NCBI GenBank assembly: GCA_002914805.1
Contig: JXTB01000255.1
Coordinates: forward strand, 505,516 to 569,515
DNA from: Parasponia andersonii
Lineage: Eukaryota; Streptophyta; Magnoliopsida; Rosales; Cannabaceae
Direction: 5' to 3'
DNA: 64,000 nucleotides
Positions 35,001-47,958 of this stretch are shown piece after piece. Made by a program: the position numbers and the translations under genes. How positions within the stretch are numbered: position 1 is the first letter of the stretch; each line of letters starts with the position of its first letter. Below the pieces are notes generated by a model. The model did not search any database and was not told the DNA's origin. It saw only the letters and a list, made by a program, of their open reading frames with translations.

Positions 35001-38000
35001 GGAGAAAAGGGAAGCAGCAACTTAAAAAATTTTGCTTTCGTTTTATCAGGATCCGCATCAATAATCCATCCAGAATCAATAGATATTTGTATACTTACAC
35101 ATTCCAAGATATAGATAAAACTAGTTCAGATAGATTTCTTCAACCTTGTCAGCTAAGGAAATTAAAAATGAATAAAACTCACTCTTCCATTTGTCTCTCA
35201 TATTCAGAGCGTACTTCATGTACCCGTACTGTGACTTCAAGCTCATGCTCAATTGCCTGCGTCAAAGCCTTCTCAAAAAGAAATTTATATAAAGTCAGTA
35301 AGCAATGTTACTAGCGGCTTCGAAAAATTCATACTAACTCTGGCCCACAATTGTCAATGGGGAGCAGTTAATTTGCTGCACTCATTTTTTTATAACACAG
35401 CCTTTCACTTAGTGCAAACAATTTAAAAAACAGTAGTTAGGTTATAAGTACCTGAATTCCTAGACCATTGGTATTTCCAGTACCTGCATAAACAAGTAAA
35501 CTATAAATTCTTGTAATGTCATAGAAGTGGAAAGTAAAGGACCGTTCTAAAAAGAAGAAGTGGGAAAAAAAATGAGTAAAAGACTTATGCAGTAAATCCC
35601 CTAACCAGAAGCATCACGTGAGGAAGTTTTCCGAGCTTCTAAAAGCTCTTTTAGCCTTTTTGTAGCCATGGAGGCTTCTTCTGTCTTTCGTTGTAAAACC
35701 TGTAGAGAAGATAAAACATAAGAAGATCTGGTTTAAGGAAGAATTGTTTCTTAAACAAGAGGCTGTAACACCATAAGTGTGCATTTGCTTACCATTTTTT
35801 GCCTCTGATTCAAAGCTAATAGCTTGTGCATTTCATACTCATTTCTCCTTCCCTCTTTCTTGAGCTGGTAGTTAGCAATAAATTTATGTCAGAAATTCTA
35901 TTTGCTAACTCCCAAGTAAAGCCAAATAAGCAACTCATAGCAAGGCTACTGATCAAGTACTAAAACCATAAATTTAAAAGGAAAATATTTCTGAAAAATA
36001 CAATAGTCTTTATTTGTCATTGTTTCTCAAAATATAAAATAAAATTTCCTGGCAATAAAGTAGAGTGTTTTATGTCAACGATAACAAAGGAAATTTTAAG
36101 TCACGAGATTAGCCAACTATCTGGTATTTGCTGATACAGTTATAATGAATTATAATGAACGCACATTTATAGCTGAACATTTTTATCTGTTTTCTATTAA
36201 TTTCAAGTTCAATACGTAGTAATTTTGATCATTTCCGTTTACATTCTTGCATTTATGTGCATTACACACACTAGTAAAATCAAACCTAAAGCAGCCTAGT
36301 AATTCTTAAAAATTCTGCTTGCAGTACAGAATTAGTTTAACATCAAAGTTTTTATAGCACGAATTTACTATTTCTTTACAATATAAATGGAAAGAACACA
36401 GCTAGAAAGAATCAATTCCACTTTCCTTGATAAGGTTTATAGGAGTACACAGTTAACGATTACTGTACTGATGGTTGTACCATAGATGTATGATACTAGT
36501 TATGCTTACCAATTCGTGTCTTATATTGAAACATTTATAAAGAAGTTAAATCAGAACAGCCCTTCTTCTACCCACTGAAATAGGTCAAGTCAACCAAATT
36601 TTAGATGTAGTTTTAGCATAGAATACCTATGGTTTTCTTATTGTAATTGTCGTTTTCAATTTGACTCTTCAGTTTAAAAAAAAATGGGAAAAAAGAAAAT
36701 CATTCTTACTATACACATTTTACCTGAAGAACTTCTTTCTCTCGTGACGCCTTCCATAACCTAAATTGCTCTGACTCCTGTTTGATCTTATGTTGTAGTT
36801 GAACCTTAAGAAACAAAATATTGCATCCATAAATTAAGAGAAAATTTTACCAATTAACGTATTAACACTTTGTAAGATTTTGACTACTACTATTTTTGGA
36901 ATAAAATGGTCTTGACACCTTTTGAGACTTTATTCTCTGAATATCATCTTGTAGTCGTTTTGCTGCCTCGTCACTTTTCTGTTTTTGTCTCAATAGTTGA
37001 GCTTGAGCATCTTGTTTCTTCTTTAACTCTGATACCTACAAAGAAAACAATGAAGCTAAATATGAAATAGCTGCTTATCAAAGAGGTCGAGCAACTTAAA
37101 ATCCCCTCTTTAGCATTAAAATAATAATGATAATATAATGATATTAATAATAATAATAATAACAATTAACAATAATAATAAAAGCAACACATATCACCTG
37201 TGCTTCAAGGACATTCAACTTATGCAAATAATCTTCCTTCAACTTTTGAGCACCATCATCAGAAGCAGATGAGATATTTGTAAGATTGTGTCTTAGTTCA
37301 TCAATCTCTCTCTGTCCATTTAGGGAAGAATATTTTACTAACAGAGACCTAAATCTCAACTTTGCAACTGAGATATGACAGTTGAAAACTGACCTGTAAA
37401 ACTCTCTTCTCTTGTTCTAACTCATGAACTTTCTTCTCATAATGTTGTTTGAGAACGGAGGTATCACCACTTGCAAATCGCTTCATTTCAGCCTTCAACA
37501 AGTTTGGAAACAGAAAAGAGCTTATACAACAATAAGGCAATAAATAATAGATACATTAATGGACAGTGGACACAGAGATTGATTATATATGCATTTGTTG
37601 CAGATAAAGCTGCAAAAATCTTACAATGTAAGCAAGAATATAGGACAGCATTTTTCCACCCACAATATTAGGCCTGTCCACCAGCCTATGACATCTCTTC
37701 AATTCAATATAAATAAAGAAGAAAGCCAAGAACAATAGCCAAAACTTAAAAAAATCTTTACCTCCTTTTGTTCAAGTTTCTTATCCAATTCTTTTAGCTC
37801 ACGATCAAATTTTTCTTGAACAGAAGAATGTTCTTGTTCCTTTTCTTGATCAACAATATCATCTGCAGCAAAAATAAATATGTAACATCAATCCCACTAT
37901 TGGTTAGGCAACAATTTTCACTAAAAAGAAAAATGTCCATTGTGTTGCATGCCAAGTGCCAACATCATACTTTTATAAGTCAAACCAACATTAGTTTTGA

Positions 38001-40979
38001 AGCATATATAAATATACACACACATTAGCAACAAATTTTAATAGAAATATGCCCCGCATTATTAAGTACGAGGGTAGAAGAAACCATGGTCAATGAAATC
38101 AAATAAAGCTAGAAGAGCTTTCCAAATGATACCTGAAATGTCTCCAGATTTGGAATCATAATCAGAAGAATACTCATTACTACACGGGAATAGTACATTC
38201 TTTGAGCGAATTTCATCATCATCCGAGTCAACACAATCAACCAACCTATGTTTTGAGTTGTTCAAATTCTTCAACTGCAACAATTCTCCTTCTAATTCGT
38301 GAATTTTCAACACATAATTTTTCAGCAAGTCATGATCCTAAAAAAATTCAAATCATTTATTGGAAGTTAGAATGAAATTCTAAATGGGGGGAGAAAAAAA
38401 ATCTCTGCTAACAATTAAAGGGGAAAACAACGAATAGTCAGACCTGCTCTAAATTTAAATCAACTTCATCCCAAGATTTTCCGTTTCGAGCCAATTCAAT
38501 TTTCATGGCTAGCTTGTCTTTCTCAACCTAAATAATCCAAATATAAGTGAATTCTCACGGGCTTCGGAAGAGTATTTTACAATTACACCTATTAACATTA
38601 ATGATAAATTAATAGATAGATAATAACCTGAGCTTCAAGAGCTTGCTGTGTTAAATGCTCGCAAGTGAATTGACGTCCTTGCAGCTCCCGTTGGAGCTCC
38701 TCCTTGCTTGCTTCAAGTAAAGATACTTTCCTTTTAAGAATCTAGAAAGTTCCAAACATGACTATGTCAATCCCCAAAAACAAAAGAAACGCAAACGAGG
38801 ATTAAAGAGCATGCTTATTTATACTTCATCTGTAGCAATGCACCTGTAATTCCTCATATGGTGTACCGGAATCACCACGATAAAATAAAAGCTCAGCCTG
38901 CAATTGCTCAATTTGGCTTCTCATTCTTTGCAACTGGGCTGCCATTGGATCACGGTTGATCTAAAATCAAGAAAATATAAAGTAACATTAGAAAGAATGA
39001 ATCTCAGAAAAGAAAACGTTTGTAGTACAAGAAAACTTACAACTGCCTTGTTCTGGATGTTACGAGCACGGTTTGCATACTTTAAAGTGTTCAATGTCTC
39101 CTCAGCATTTGTGTCAGCAGGACTAACGCAAGCTATATTAAACAAAACAAAAGTTATAAATAAAAATTTAATTAATTAAAAAAGGAATAATAGGAAGCAA
39201 TCTTATATGTCAGTAACATATATAATTGACATACCAATCATCACTGTCTTGCTGTTTCCTCCAAGAGAATCCTGGATTGAAGTAAATGTAATTGTATAAA
39301 TATGTAGCATGGATGTTATGTAAATCAAATACATATATATAGAACGTATACATGTGCAAGGAAAAATAAAAATAAAAAAAGAGTATGTTCATGCCTGTAA
39401 CAACCGGGTTAATTTGCTATCACGATAAGGAACGTGGCCACCTTCTTTCCGTTTCTTCTCATCTCCCAAGGCACTAATCACATTGCCAAGAGCCAGTAAA
39501 CCCTTATTTATATGAATACCTAAACCATATGACCACAAATTAAAATACATAAACAAGAGATGCTACCAAATCATGACCAAGTAAGTGCATTTCAAAATCA
39601 TTATATTGTACCTTCTTTAAAGCGCATGCCATCAGCACCTGTTCGCTTAGCTCGCTCAGAACCTGCTAGGTCCACTAAGTGCAGTTTTGCACAAAGAATT
39701 TCATCTCCAATATCATCATTGGGTGTTCCATTTGAGCAGTTAACAATCTTCCTTTGCTCCATTGTTATTGTAAAGATAGCATGTGAACGACTGAAAATAA
39801 AAGAAAACTTAGCCTGACTATATATTTAAATCCATACAAAGCTAAAGATGTTAAGCAAATATTATTCACCTTGACTGACTATTCATATTAGTACTCCCAG
39901 TTGCACGAGATAAAGAGCCACGAGTCAAATACGATGCCATCTCTTCCTTTGTTCGTACCTCTGCCTCGGTCACACCAGCAAGTGTTATCCCTCCATTCAC
40001 TGTTTCTCTAATTTGTATGGGAACCCTTGCAGGCCCAGCAGGCTTCAAAGGAGCTGCCCCTTCATGCTTAGAGAAAGCTGTAGAACTTGGGTCAAGTAAA
40101 TCGAACACTTCCTCCTTGAATATCTATCATTTCATAACCACGTATGAGCATTAAGCATAGACCCTAAATACAACGAGAAAAAAAGAAAAAAGAAAAAAGT
40201 AAGGAGCCTTTGGGAATTATCAATTACCTCAATAAACGAAACCCTGATCAAGAATTCTGTGTTTTGTTTCTTGCTGCAAACTCCTCTGAAAATACTCTCC
40301 ATGACTTTGGGGATAATACCAAAGCTACTTCCTTCCCCTGTATAATTGGTTCCCATAGTGTATGTTTTCCCAGAACCAGTCTTCAATTTTAAACAGAACA
40401 AATTCATTTAATCAGCAAATTCCTCACTTTAAATTAATGAAAAAAAAAAAACCCAATCACAGGATAAAAATCCCAAACCTGCCCATAGGCGAGTACTGTA
40501 GCATTGTAGCCATGGAAGAGTGCATCTACTAGCGGAGCAACACAATCATCATAGATGGAAGAAGGCGATCCCGCACTACCATAGACATAATCATAGGTGA
40601 ATGCATGTGAACCGATTTGCACCTGTTCAAGCACTCAAAACAATCAATTACACAATAATGTTGCTTAATTATTTATTTAACAAAAAATCGACATTTATAA
40701 ATAGAATTCACAACATTGCAATTCCATATAAATTTCGAGTTCAAAATCAGCTAATTAAAACACTAATATAACAAGAAAAAGCAAGCAGCTCAGGCGTAAT
40801 CAACAGAAACAAAAAGGAAAAGGTTAAGTAAAATAAAATTGCACCTGTGGTTCACCCGGAACAACGGAAATGCAGTCCGTACAGCCTAACAAAAGCTCAG
40901 ATGTAATCAAGGGACGAATATTAACCGCAACTCTCACGCTCTGTGATGAATCCACGGTCTTCGTCTCCGAATTCTCCAT
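32099..40979 (-). CDS. KIN4C: KIN-4 subfamily kinesin with C-terminal Cys-rich motif (27 exons, 1298 aa)
   Basis: Plus-end microtubule motor of the chromokinesin/KIF4-like class; plant members act in cell-wall deposition and division. Exon bounds: 40979-40845, 40622-40479, 40380-40228, 40123-39870, 39790-39612, 39519-39395, 39271-39235, 39132-39041, 38960-38844, 38741-38628, 38527-38444, 38337-38133, 37862-37762, 37492-37394, 37311-37198, 37035-36919, 36804-36724, 35864-35793, 35699-35606, 35483-35452, 35268-35183, 34608-34537, 34427-34200, 33990-33846, 33344-33249, 33152-32574, 32440-32099. Motor: GQTGSGKT (92-99), NSQSSRSH (225-232), VDLAGSER (268-275). Coiled coil about 375-960. Acidic linker with basic KKRRVKKG. 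Ten-Cys motif at 1082-1116. Intron 6 (39394-39272) appears GC-AG. Length fits the long plant KIN-4 (At5g60930 type); the KIN-4B/4C label is from memory. Confidence 0.95.
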
Positions 40980-41384
40980 ATTCGCTTAACCAGAAAACCC
41001 TTAACACCACCAATATCATTCCAACATAAACCAAACAAATATAAAACAAAAAAATTAGGGTTTTCAATAGCAATGCATCAAAAATAATCTCGTCCTCGAC
41101 CCAAAAAAATAAAAAATAGCTTTCTTATGGAAAATGCGAGAAAATGCACGAAAAAATCCTGAGCTAAATATCTAGGATCTACTCCATTAAAATGCGAAAA
41201 TGGATCTGAAATTACCCGAGGAAGATGGAGGAGAAGGGTTTCTTTCTTATTTTGTTATTTTTTTTTTTTTTGGGTGCGGCTTTTCCGAATAGGAAGGGGA
41301 TGTGTACGGACTGCGAAAACAATTTGAAAGCGGGCGATTGAGATTTGAAATTTTGTGCGTCTTTTCCGAATTCAAATATAAGAC

Positions 41385-41408
41385 AGAGAGAGAGAGAGAG
41401 AGAGAGAT
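41385..41408. repeat. (GA)n microsatellite upstream of the kinesin
   Basis: About 12 AG units about 400 bp upstream of the kinesin start codon. Confidence 0.85.
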
Positions 41409-41430
41409 CACTTGCGTGTCACGTGGTTGG

Positions 41431-41441
41431 TCTAACGGTTC
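41431..41441 (+). promoter_or_regulatory. Candidate MSA (MYB3R) element upstream of the kinesin
   Basis: TCTAACGGTTC matches the mitosis-specific activator consensus YCYAACGGYYA at 10 of 11 positions, about 450 bp upstream of the kinesin ATG. MSA elements drive G2/M expression through MYB3R factors and work in either orientation. A single copy in AT-rich DNA can occur by chance, so this is only suggestive. Confidence 0.35.
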
Positions 41442-42354
41442 TTATTTGCTGGGTTTTATATTTGGAAAAAAATGGAGGAATTATCCGGACAGCCTGGCCC
41501 ACTCAAAATCAATGGGAGTGAATTGGGTTGGGTTGGGTTGGTATTGGTTGGTTTGTTCAGAGTTCACTACCGTCTATACTCGTGAGCTTACATATGGTAT
41601 ATTTGGGTAATGTTAGTTTGGGGCCTGCCGCCCTGAAAAATGTGCAGATCACTAGAGTTGTGGTTAGTGGAACAAAAGGTCCAAAAATTGTTACTCTTAT
41701 ATTGGGGAATTTTTGTTTAGACAAATGTGTTTTGATTTGAGGAGGTTTTAATCTTTTCTAAACATTTAAAAATTTGAAATCACCAACCAAGCTCATCCCA
41801 TTTGATGATCTCCAAAGTCGTCACCAGACTTCAATGTGTGACTGTAAATAACCTAATAGATGACTGTATTGAAATCATCGAGTAGTCTAAGATTAAATAT
41901 AAAATTTTTCATAGTTTATATGAATTTGAATTTCGAATTTCCAAAACCCAACCTTGGATGACACATTATTTTTTTTTTCCAATTCTTTTGCTAGAAAAAG
42001 AGTACACAACCTGGTTTGCTCCTCTACATTCTGGTTACAAAATGTTTCTCAAGAAACAGCATAACTTGTTTGCTCCAAAAAAAAAAAAAAAGTTTGTTAC
42101 TACGTAATAATATAGCATTCGTCAGCAACCAATAGTTTCCGGTACAAATACAATCATGATATAATTTAAATGAGCTCGTTCACATGATATCATAGATTTG
42201 TTTATTTGATGAGATTTTGTATCGTAATTTTAAGCAAGTATGACTTCAAGTTGTAGGTATCATACATTTTGAATTGATTATTTAAGAAAAGTATATTGGA
42301 ATTACGTAAATTTTATTTAAGTTAGAAAAAAAAAATGATGGTCAACGATGCAAC
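41442..42354. other. Intergenic, no gene seen
   Basis: AT-rich, between the kinesin promoter and the 3' end of an antisense LINE. Short ORFs at 41302-41740 overlap promoter sequence and look non-coding. Confidence 0.5.
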
Positions 42355-44550
42355 TTTTTTTTTTTAAAGATGTACCTCGATAAAACGAGAGAAATTAAAT
42401 TAAAATAGAAAAAAAAATACATCAAATCAGAAGGAGTATAAACTTGACTTCTCAAGATAAAGAAACAGAAAAAAAAATAAAATCAGCGAAAACAATAATT
42501 AGATTTCGTAATACAATCGTCGTAAATAAAAGATGAAATATAAAATGGAGTGGACCACCATTAAGTGGGACAAACAAAAGAAAAAGTACGAGAAGCTAAA
42601 TAATCAACTACACAATTACTCTTGCGATAAATATGAGTGACTACAACATATTAGCAATGTACACCAATGCTCTACACCAAGCTGATCTCTAATAAAAGGA
42701 ACTTTAAGGAAACAGACCAAAAGAAGAGAAACAATATAGATTGAATTACTATCTAATTAGAGACGCTTCTATCCATATTTCTAAGCAAAATCAATCGCAT
42801 GAATTGCCGCTGCCAATTCTGCCTTAAAAGAATAATCACTTTTTAATAGAATAGAGAAACATCCGCGAACAAACCCTCTATAAGTCCGAAACACGTCTAA
42901 ATACCCAGAAAGACCCAGTGAACCATAAGTAGAACGGTCAGTATTGATTTTTACCCAGGACAGAGGACGAGGTCACCATATAACTTTAATAATGATTAGT
43001 ACCTTTCAAGGCCTACCTTTGACTCGAAGCTCTCGTAAAATTAAGAGATCAATTATAGAGTTAGACATAGAGCTAGAAACCAGAGACTTAGCCTCTCTAA
43101 TAAAACGTCATAAAAGAATAAATGCTGAAGATATGGATGGCTATTTATTTTCAAAAATTTCTAAATTCCGAAGATGCCATATAATTTAAAAAATGAGACC
43201 AAACCAACTTTCTAGAAAGCTCGAAGTTTCGGGCTAAATGAGCAAAGTTGAGCTTCATCCTAAAGATCCCTTATAGAGCCCTCTAGAAAGACTGAAGTAC
43301 AAAATAAAGATGACATGGCCGATCAAAGCTGCACAACAAAAGGATAATCAACGAATAAAAGTGACGAGTCCTCTACCAAGGAATGACAGAAAGAACAACA
43401 AGACGGAAGATAGAAGCCTCTCTTCATCAAAGAAGAAGCAGTAGGAAGCTAATCATGAAAAGTCCTCCGAAGTAAAATCGAGCTCAAATGAGGGATAAAG
43501 GAAGACTAAATCTACTTTCTCCAAGAACAAACGACTGGAAAGTTAGAAAGAGAAATATAAGCATCAGAACAAGTAACCATACCATCTAAAGAACCCATCT
43601 AGCACAAAGTATCCGAGTCATCTAAAATCACAACTGACTTAATAACATCAGTTATTCTCGAAAAACAATCTATAAAAATAAAAGGAAGAGACTAACCTGA
43701 ATCTGTTAAAAAATCTCAAACCAAACTCTCCAAATGAGGATCAAGAAATAAAGAAGAAGATACCAAATGAAATAGAGGAGAATCCAACCAATTATTAATC
43801 TAAAATTTGATTTCAGAATGTCTTCCGACCAGCCAACGAGAATCTTCACGAAGATTTTGATACAAAGGGCGAAGCTCAGCCTAAATAGAAAATTTAATTT
43901 GATATCTAAAGTCTCCAATACTCCTAAAGAAACATGTATGGAGATAAGAAAATAAATCAGAATCAACAGTCATCACTCTATAAGCGAACTTTTTGATAAG
44001 GGCTTTATTGAGCAAGGATAAGTCACGAAGACCTAATCACCCTCCTCTTTAGGCCGACAATATTTCTTCCACGAGACTTAGACTAGCTTCTTTTGGAAAA
44101 TAGAACCCGACCAAATAAAATTCCAAATTGTCTTTGTTATTTTACTTAGCAAAGAACTGGACCATCTGTAAATATGAAAAGAATGAAGAAGTGAACCATA
44201 GATCACATAACTTACCAGAGCAACTTTGTCAGCGTAGGAGAAAGATAATCCCATCCAATAATAAAATCAAGCTAATAAACTATCTATTTAAGGAATCAAT
44301 CACCACTAACGAGGAGCTCCTACAAATAAAGAAACCCCTAAATAGTGTATTGACTCTCCATCTCGCTTCATACCACAAATAGAAAGTAAATCTCTAATTC
44401 TGACAGAGAAAATTCTCTTAGTAAAATAGATATTAGACTTCTTCCAACTAGCCAACTTACCCGAAAGGGACCCATATAACTCAAAACAACAATGCAGCTT
44501 ATGATGGGGAAAACAATAAAGAACTACATATTTGGACCTCAATGTATAGT
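42355..44550 (-). mobile_element. LINE relic (antisense), RT C-terminus to RNase H and poly-A
   Basis: The minus strand shows, from 44550 downward, GKLASWKKSNIYF and YLGVSLFVGAPR (RT thumb), zf-RVT SLMKRGFYLPSCCSFC near 43400, PRPLSWVKINTD near 42950 and the RNase H block FKAELAAAIHAIDFA near 42800. It ends at a poly-A tract (plus-strand T run at about 42354-42365) preceded by the LINE-like tail TTTCTCTCGTTTTATCGAGG. Many stops and frameshifts. It is 5'-truncated within the RT. It belongs to a lineage different from the LINE at 18883-22768. I found no convincing target-site duplication. Confidence 0.85.
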
Positions 44551-45837
44551 AATCTAGTTTATCATAATAAGTATATTGGTTGGTTGTAGTGTGGTGTTGT
44601 CAAAGTGTACAAACTTTTTACCGTTAAAAATAAAATAAAATAAACTTGCGGGTACATTTTCAAAATTGAAGTCTAAGCTATTTCTCCTTTTTTCCATTTT
44701 AACTTTATTTACATTTTGATTATTTAATACAACAACGGTTAATCATGCCCAATCTTCCTACGTATCTTTTTTTTTTTTTTTTAGAAAATCATACATATAT
44801 TTTGATATTATAAGTTAGGACCACAATTGTGCATGAAAGAAGAAAATAAATTTTAGGCTATATTTGGAACTTGGATTTTAGTAGGGAAAAAAATTGTAAG
44901 GGAAAAGTTGAAGATAAAAGACACGGAAAATATATTCCTAAAATTCTATAAAATTGAGTTTTTGAAAATTTTTCTTCATAATCTTTTCATTATAATATAA
45001 ATCCTCCAAATTTATTGAAAAACATCCTTTGCATAATCTCTTTAAAAAATTTTCCTTCAATCTTTGATAAAATCCAAATAAAAGAAAATAGAATTCCTAA
45101 GAATTTGTTTTTTTTTCTTCCCTAAAATCTAAGATCTAAACGGAGTCTTAAGTAACTTAGATAAGAAATTAGCCCATGGTAATGTCTAATAACCGCTCAA
45201 TTAATAGTTTTTAGGAATGAGATCTAGGGAGTTTGTAATCTCCTTATTTGTTGGTACGGGGATAATCTCTCATTTTGTTGTTAATATATATATATATTAA
45301 CATATAGTAGGTCTAAACAAAAAAATATTATTTAAATAATAATATTATACAAGCTTTTGTTTTGTATATATATTAAAGTGATCGCTGCAAAAATTATACA
45401 TAAACTATTATCTTTTTGCAGTTTTAAGCCTATCTTTTCGTTTTTGCTAAATCAAACCTTCACATTAAGAATTTTTAGAAAATTTTATCCTTTGAGCCAT
45501 ATTTTAAAAATTTATTCTATTGACAAATTTATTCAAGTGTTTTGCGACAAAAATATATTAATTTCAATATGGGTTCAGTATTTAGTGAAAGATAGTACAA
45601 ACTATTAGAATTTTTTAATGTGAAAATCTTGCACGGCCAAAAGATAGGGTTGAAATTGTAAAAGGCTATAGTTTATTATTATTATTATTATTATTTGAAA
45701 TTAACCCTATATTAAAAGTAAATTTGAGATCAATTAAAATTTTTATGCATGACAAACTTTGGGTGTTGGAGGGATTTAAAATTAGATGAAATTGTATTCC
45801 ACTTTTAAGTTATATATATATATATATATATATATAT
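44551..45837. other. Intergenic, AT-rich, TA repeats
   Basis: No gene seen. TA repeats near 45287-45299 and 45811-45837, and an ATT repeat near 45672-45693. Confidence 0.5.
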
Positions 45838-46062
45838 GGTTGCCAATCCAATAGGTATTTTTTTATTTTACCTATGGGTATGTATTTTTTTTTAACCATG
45901 GTGATCCAATGGCTATAATGAAGTATATAAAAAGACGTACATCATTAATATTCTTTCTCTCTCTTATTTTTTATAATAAAAAAATATGCATGTTAAATTT
46001 TCATTGGCCAAATTGATACCTATGGATAGGTAAAAAAAAAATACCTAGTGGATTGGTGCCCA
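45838..46062. mobile_element. MITE, family M1, copy B (complete)
   Basis: About 225 bp with inverted ends: left GGTTGCCAATCCAATAGGTA and, as reverse complement of the right end, GGGCACCAATCCACTAGGTA (16 of 20). Each is followed inward by a T run and ACCTAT. Both sides are TA microsatellite, so the element sits in a TA tract, consistent with a TA target preference. No coding capacity. Confidence 0.75.
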
Positions 46063-46255
46063 TATATATATATACTATACAGGGAACAAGTACAATAATA
46101 TTTTTTTATTTTCTATCGATAGAAAAATCAATTTTAACATTTAGATTTCAATTTAATAGTTATAGTTAAATGCATTGGAACAAATTTCAATGTAAAATAA
46201 ATAATAATATTTATTTTTATAACTGTTAGATTTATGGATAACGCTTGAGGTATTA

Positions 46256-46405
46256 ATTTTTGTACCAAATTTTTAATACTAACACATATGGCATGTGATT
46301 TGTCACCACTCAATTAGTAATAATATATACTTTATTTATAATAAGTTTTAATACACTAGTTAGATAGTGATAACTTACATGTCACATATATTGATACAAA
46401 AATTG
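46256..46405. repeat. Foldback / hairpin repeat
   Basis: The left arm (46256-46317, TTTTTGTACC..GGCATGTGATTTGTCACC) is imperfectly complementary to the right arm (46352-46405, GTGATAACTTACATGTCAC..GATACAAAAA) around a short AT-rich loop. It resembles a small MITE. Confidence 0.55.
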
Positions 46406-47953
46406 GGATATATAATATTATCTTACATTTATTCTCCATGGATATGGAATAAAAACTTCACCGTCGATATAGAATTAAAAAAAATTCCTACTGTACTAGC
46501 TCTCATTATATATACATGTATCATATAAAAAATATGTGACATATATATTTATGGAATCTCTTGCAAAATAAACTTTTTCGATGGTATATTTTGAAAAACA
46601 GATCCTTTTTATAATTCGACCTTGCTAAACCAAACTAGACATGCTACCACTAAAATGTATATTTTACAAAGAATTTCTAAAATGGGTTTATTTTCTAAAA
46701 CACATTATTAAAAAGGTCTATTTCATTTAATTCCCTATATTAATTCATATTTAAAAATTATTAATTGTTCCAAATAGATATTTATTTACAAAGTATATGA
46801 TGAGAGGAATTGGAACTGGATTGAGACTTCCAAAAGTTGTGCCGTAGAATTTTCCCTTTAAAGTCATACTATAACACTATCCACCAAAACTCAAAAGGCA
46901 TTGTATGATTTTGGTGTGAAAAAAAAATAAAAAAGGTGGGGGAATGTGTTGGAAATTTGGTTCGTAACTTAAGTTAGTAATTGTTGTATATTTTAAGGGA
47001 AAATGAAAATAAAAAATTAGTCCATTACGAATATGTACCATATAGTTTTTAGTTTTTTGAATTCAACCATGTGTTCTTAAAAACTTCATTTCTTCGGATT
47101 GTAACATAAAATTTTAATTTTATTTAATTGATGAAAATAAATTCATCCTTAATTTTTTCATTTTTTTTTTGAAAAAAAAAACTCTTTGATTAGGGCTTTC
47201 TTTTAATTTATAAATTATTTGGAAATAATTTCTTTTTCAATATCTTTAGGAGGAACTTATTTTCATCAATTAAAATTACATGTTATATGGGTGAAATTGA
47301 ACTATTCTGTTAAAATCTAAAGGGATAAAATGTAGTTTCCAATAATATGGGGTTAAATTTTAAAAAATTTTAAAAAAATAAGAGAATTTTGCAATCTAGC
47401 AAGAAAAAGTGGGAAAATTTGTTGGAATTTTGGCAAGAAAAGGACATGAATATGACAAGTTTAGCCCCTAGTTAACAATTTTAGGACTTACATGTTTTTT
47501 GGACATGAATATGACCAAAATTTTGACTTTTGTGGGATTTAATGGAGAAAGAAATAAAAACATTCCAAAGTTGCCATTCTTGCCATTTCTTTTTTCTATT
47601 TCATTTTATCTTTTTCATCTAAGCTATCTTTATTCATTTTATCCATTGTTGTAGTGTTTTTTCTCAGCTATTCTCTGTTATTTTTTATTTAGATCGAAGC
47701 TTTAATAAACCGGAAAAAGATTGATGCTTGTTCATTAAATATTGTGGAGCTTTGGCATTTGAAGGTAAGGTAAAATATATATTTTATTTAATAAAAGCTC
47801 TAATATTGTTTGATAATGACTGATCAATATTTTGAAGGGAGTTTATAATAGTGATATAGAAATTATTGTGCTGAAATATTCAAATTTTTTTGCTAAAATA
47901 TTTATCTTCTTCGTAATATTGATCTAGATGTCAAAGATTAAGTAGTTTATGAC
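46406..47953. other. Intergenic, no gene seen
   Basis: AT-rich with short homopolymer runs. No recognised element until the solo LTR target site. Confidence 0.5.
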
Positions 47954-47958
47954 CTTAT

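Noticed and set aside
30117-40634. Many separate short ORFs in the kinesin region as independent genes
   Set aside because: They are exons with intron read-through; all join in phase into two gene models.
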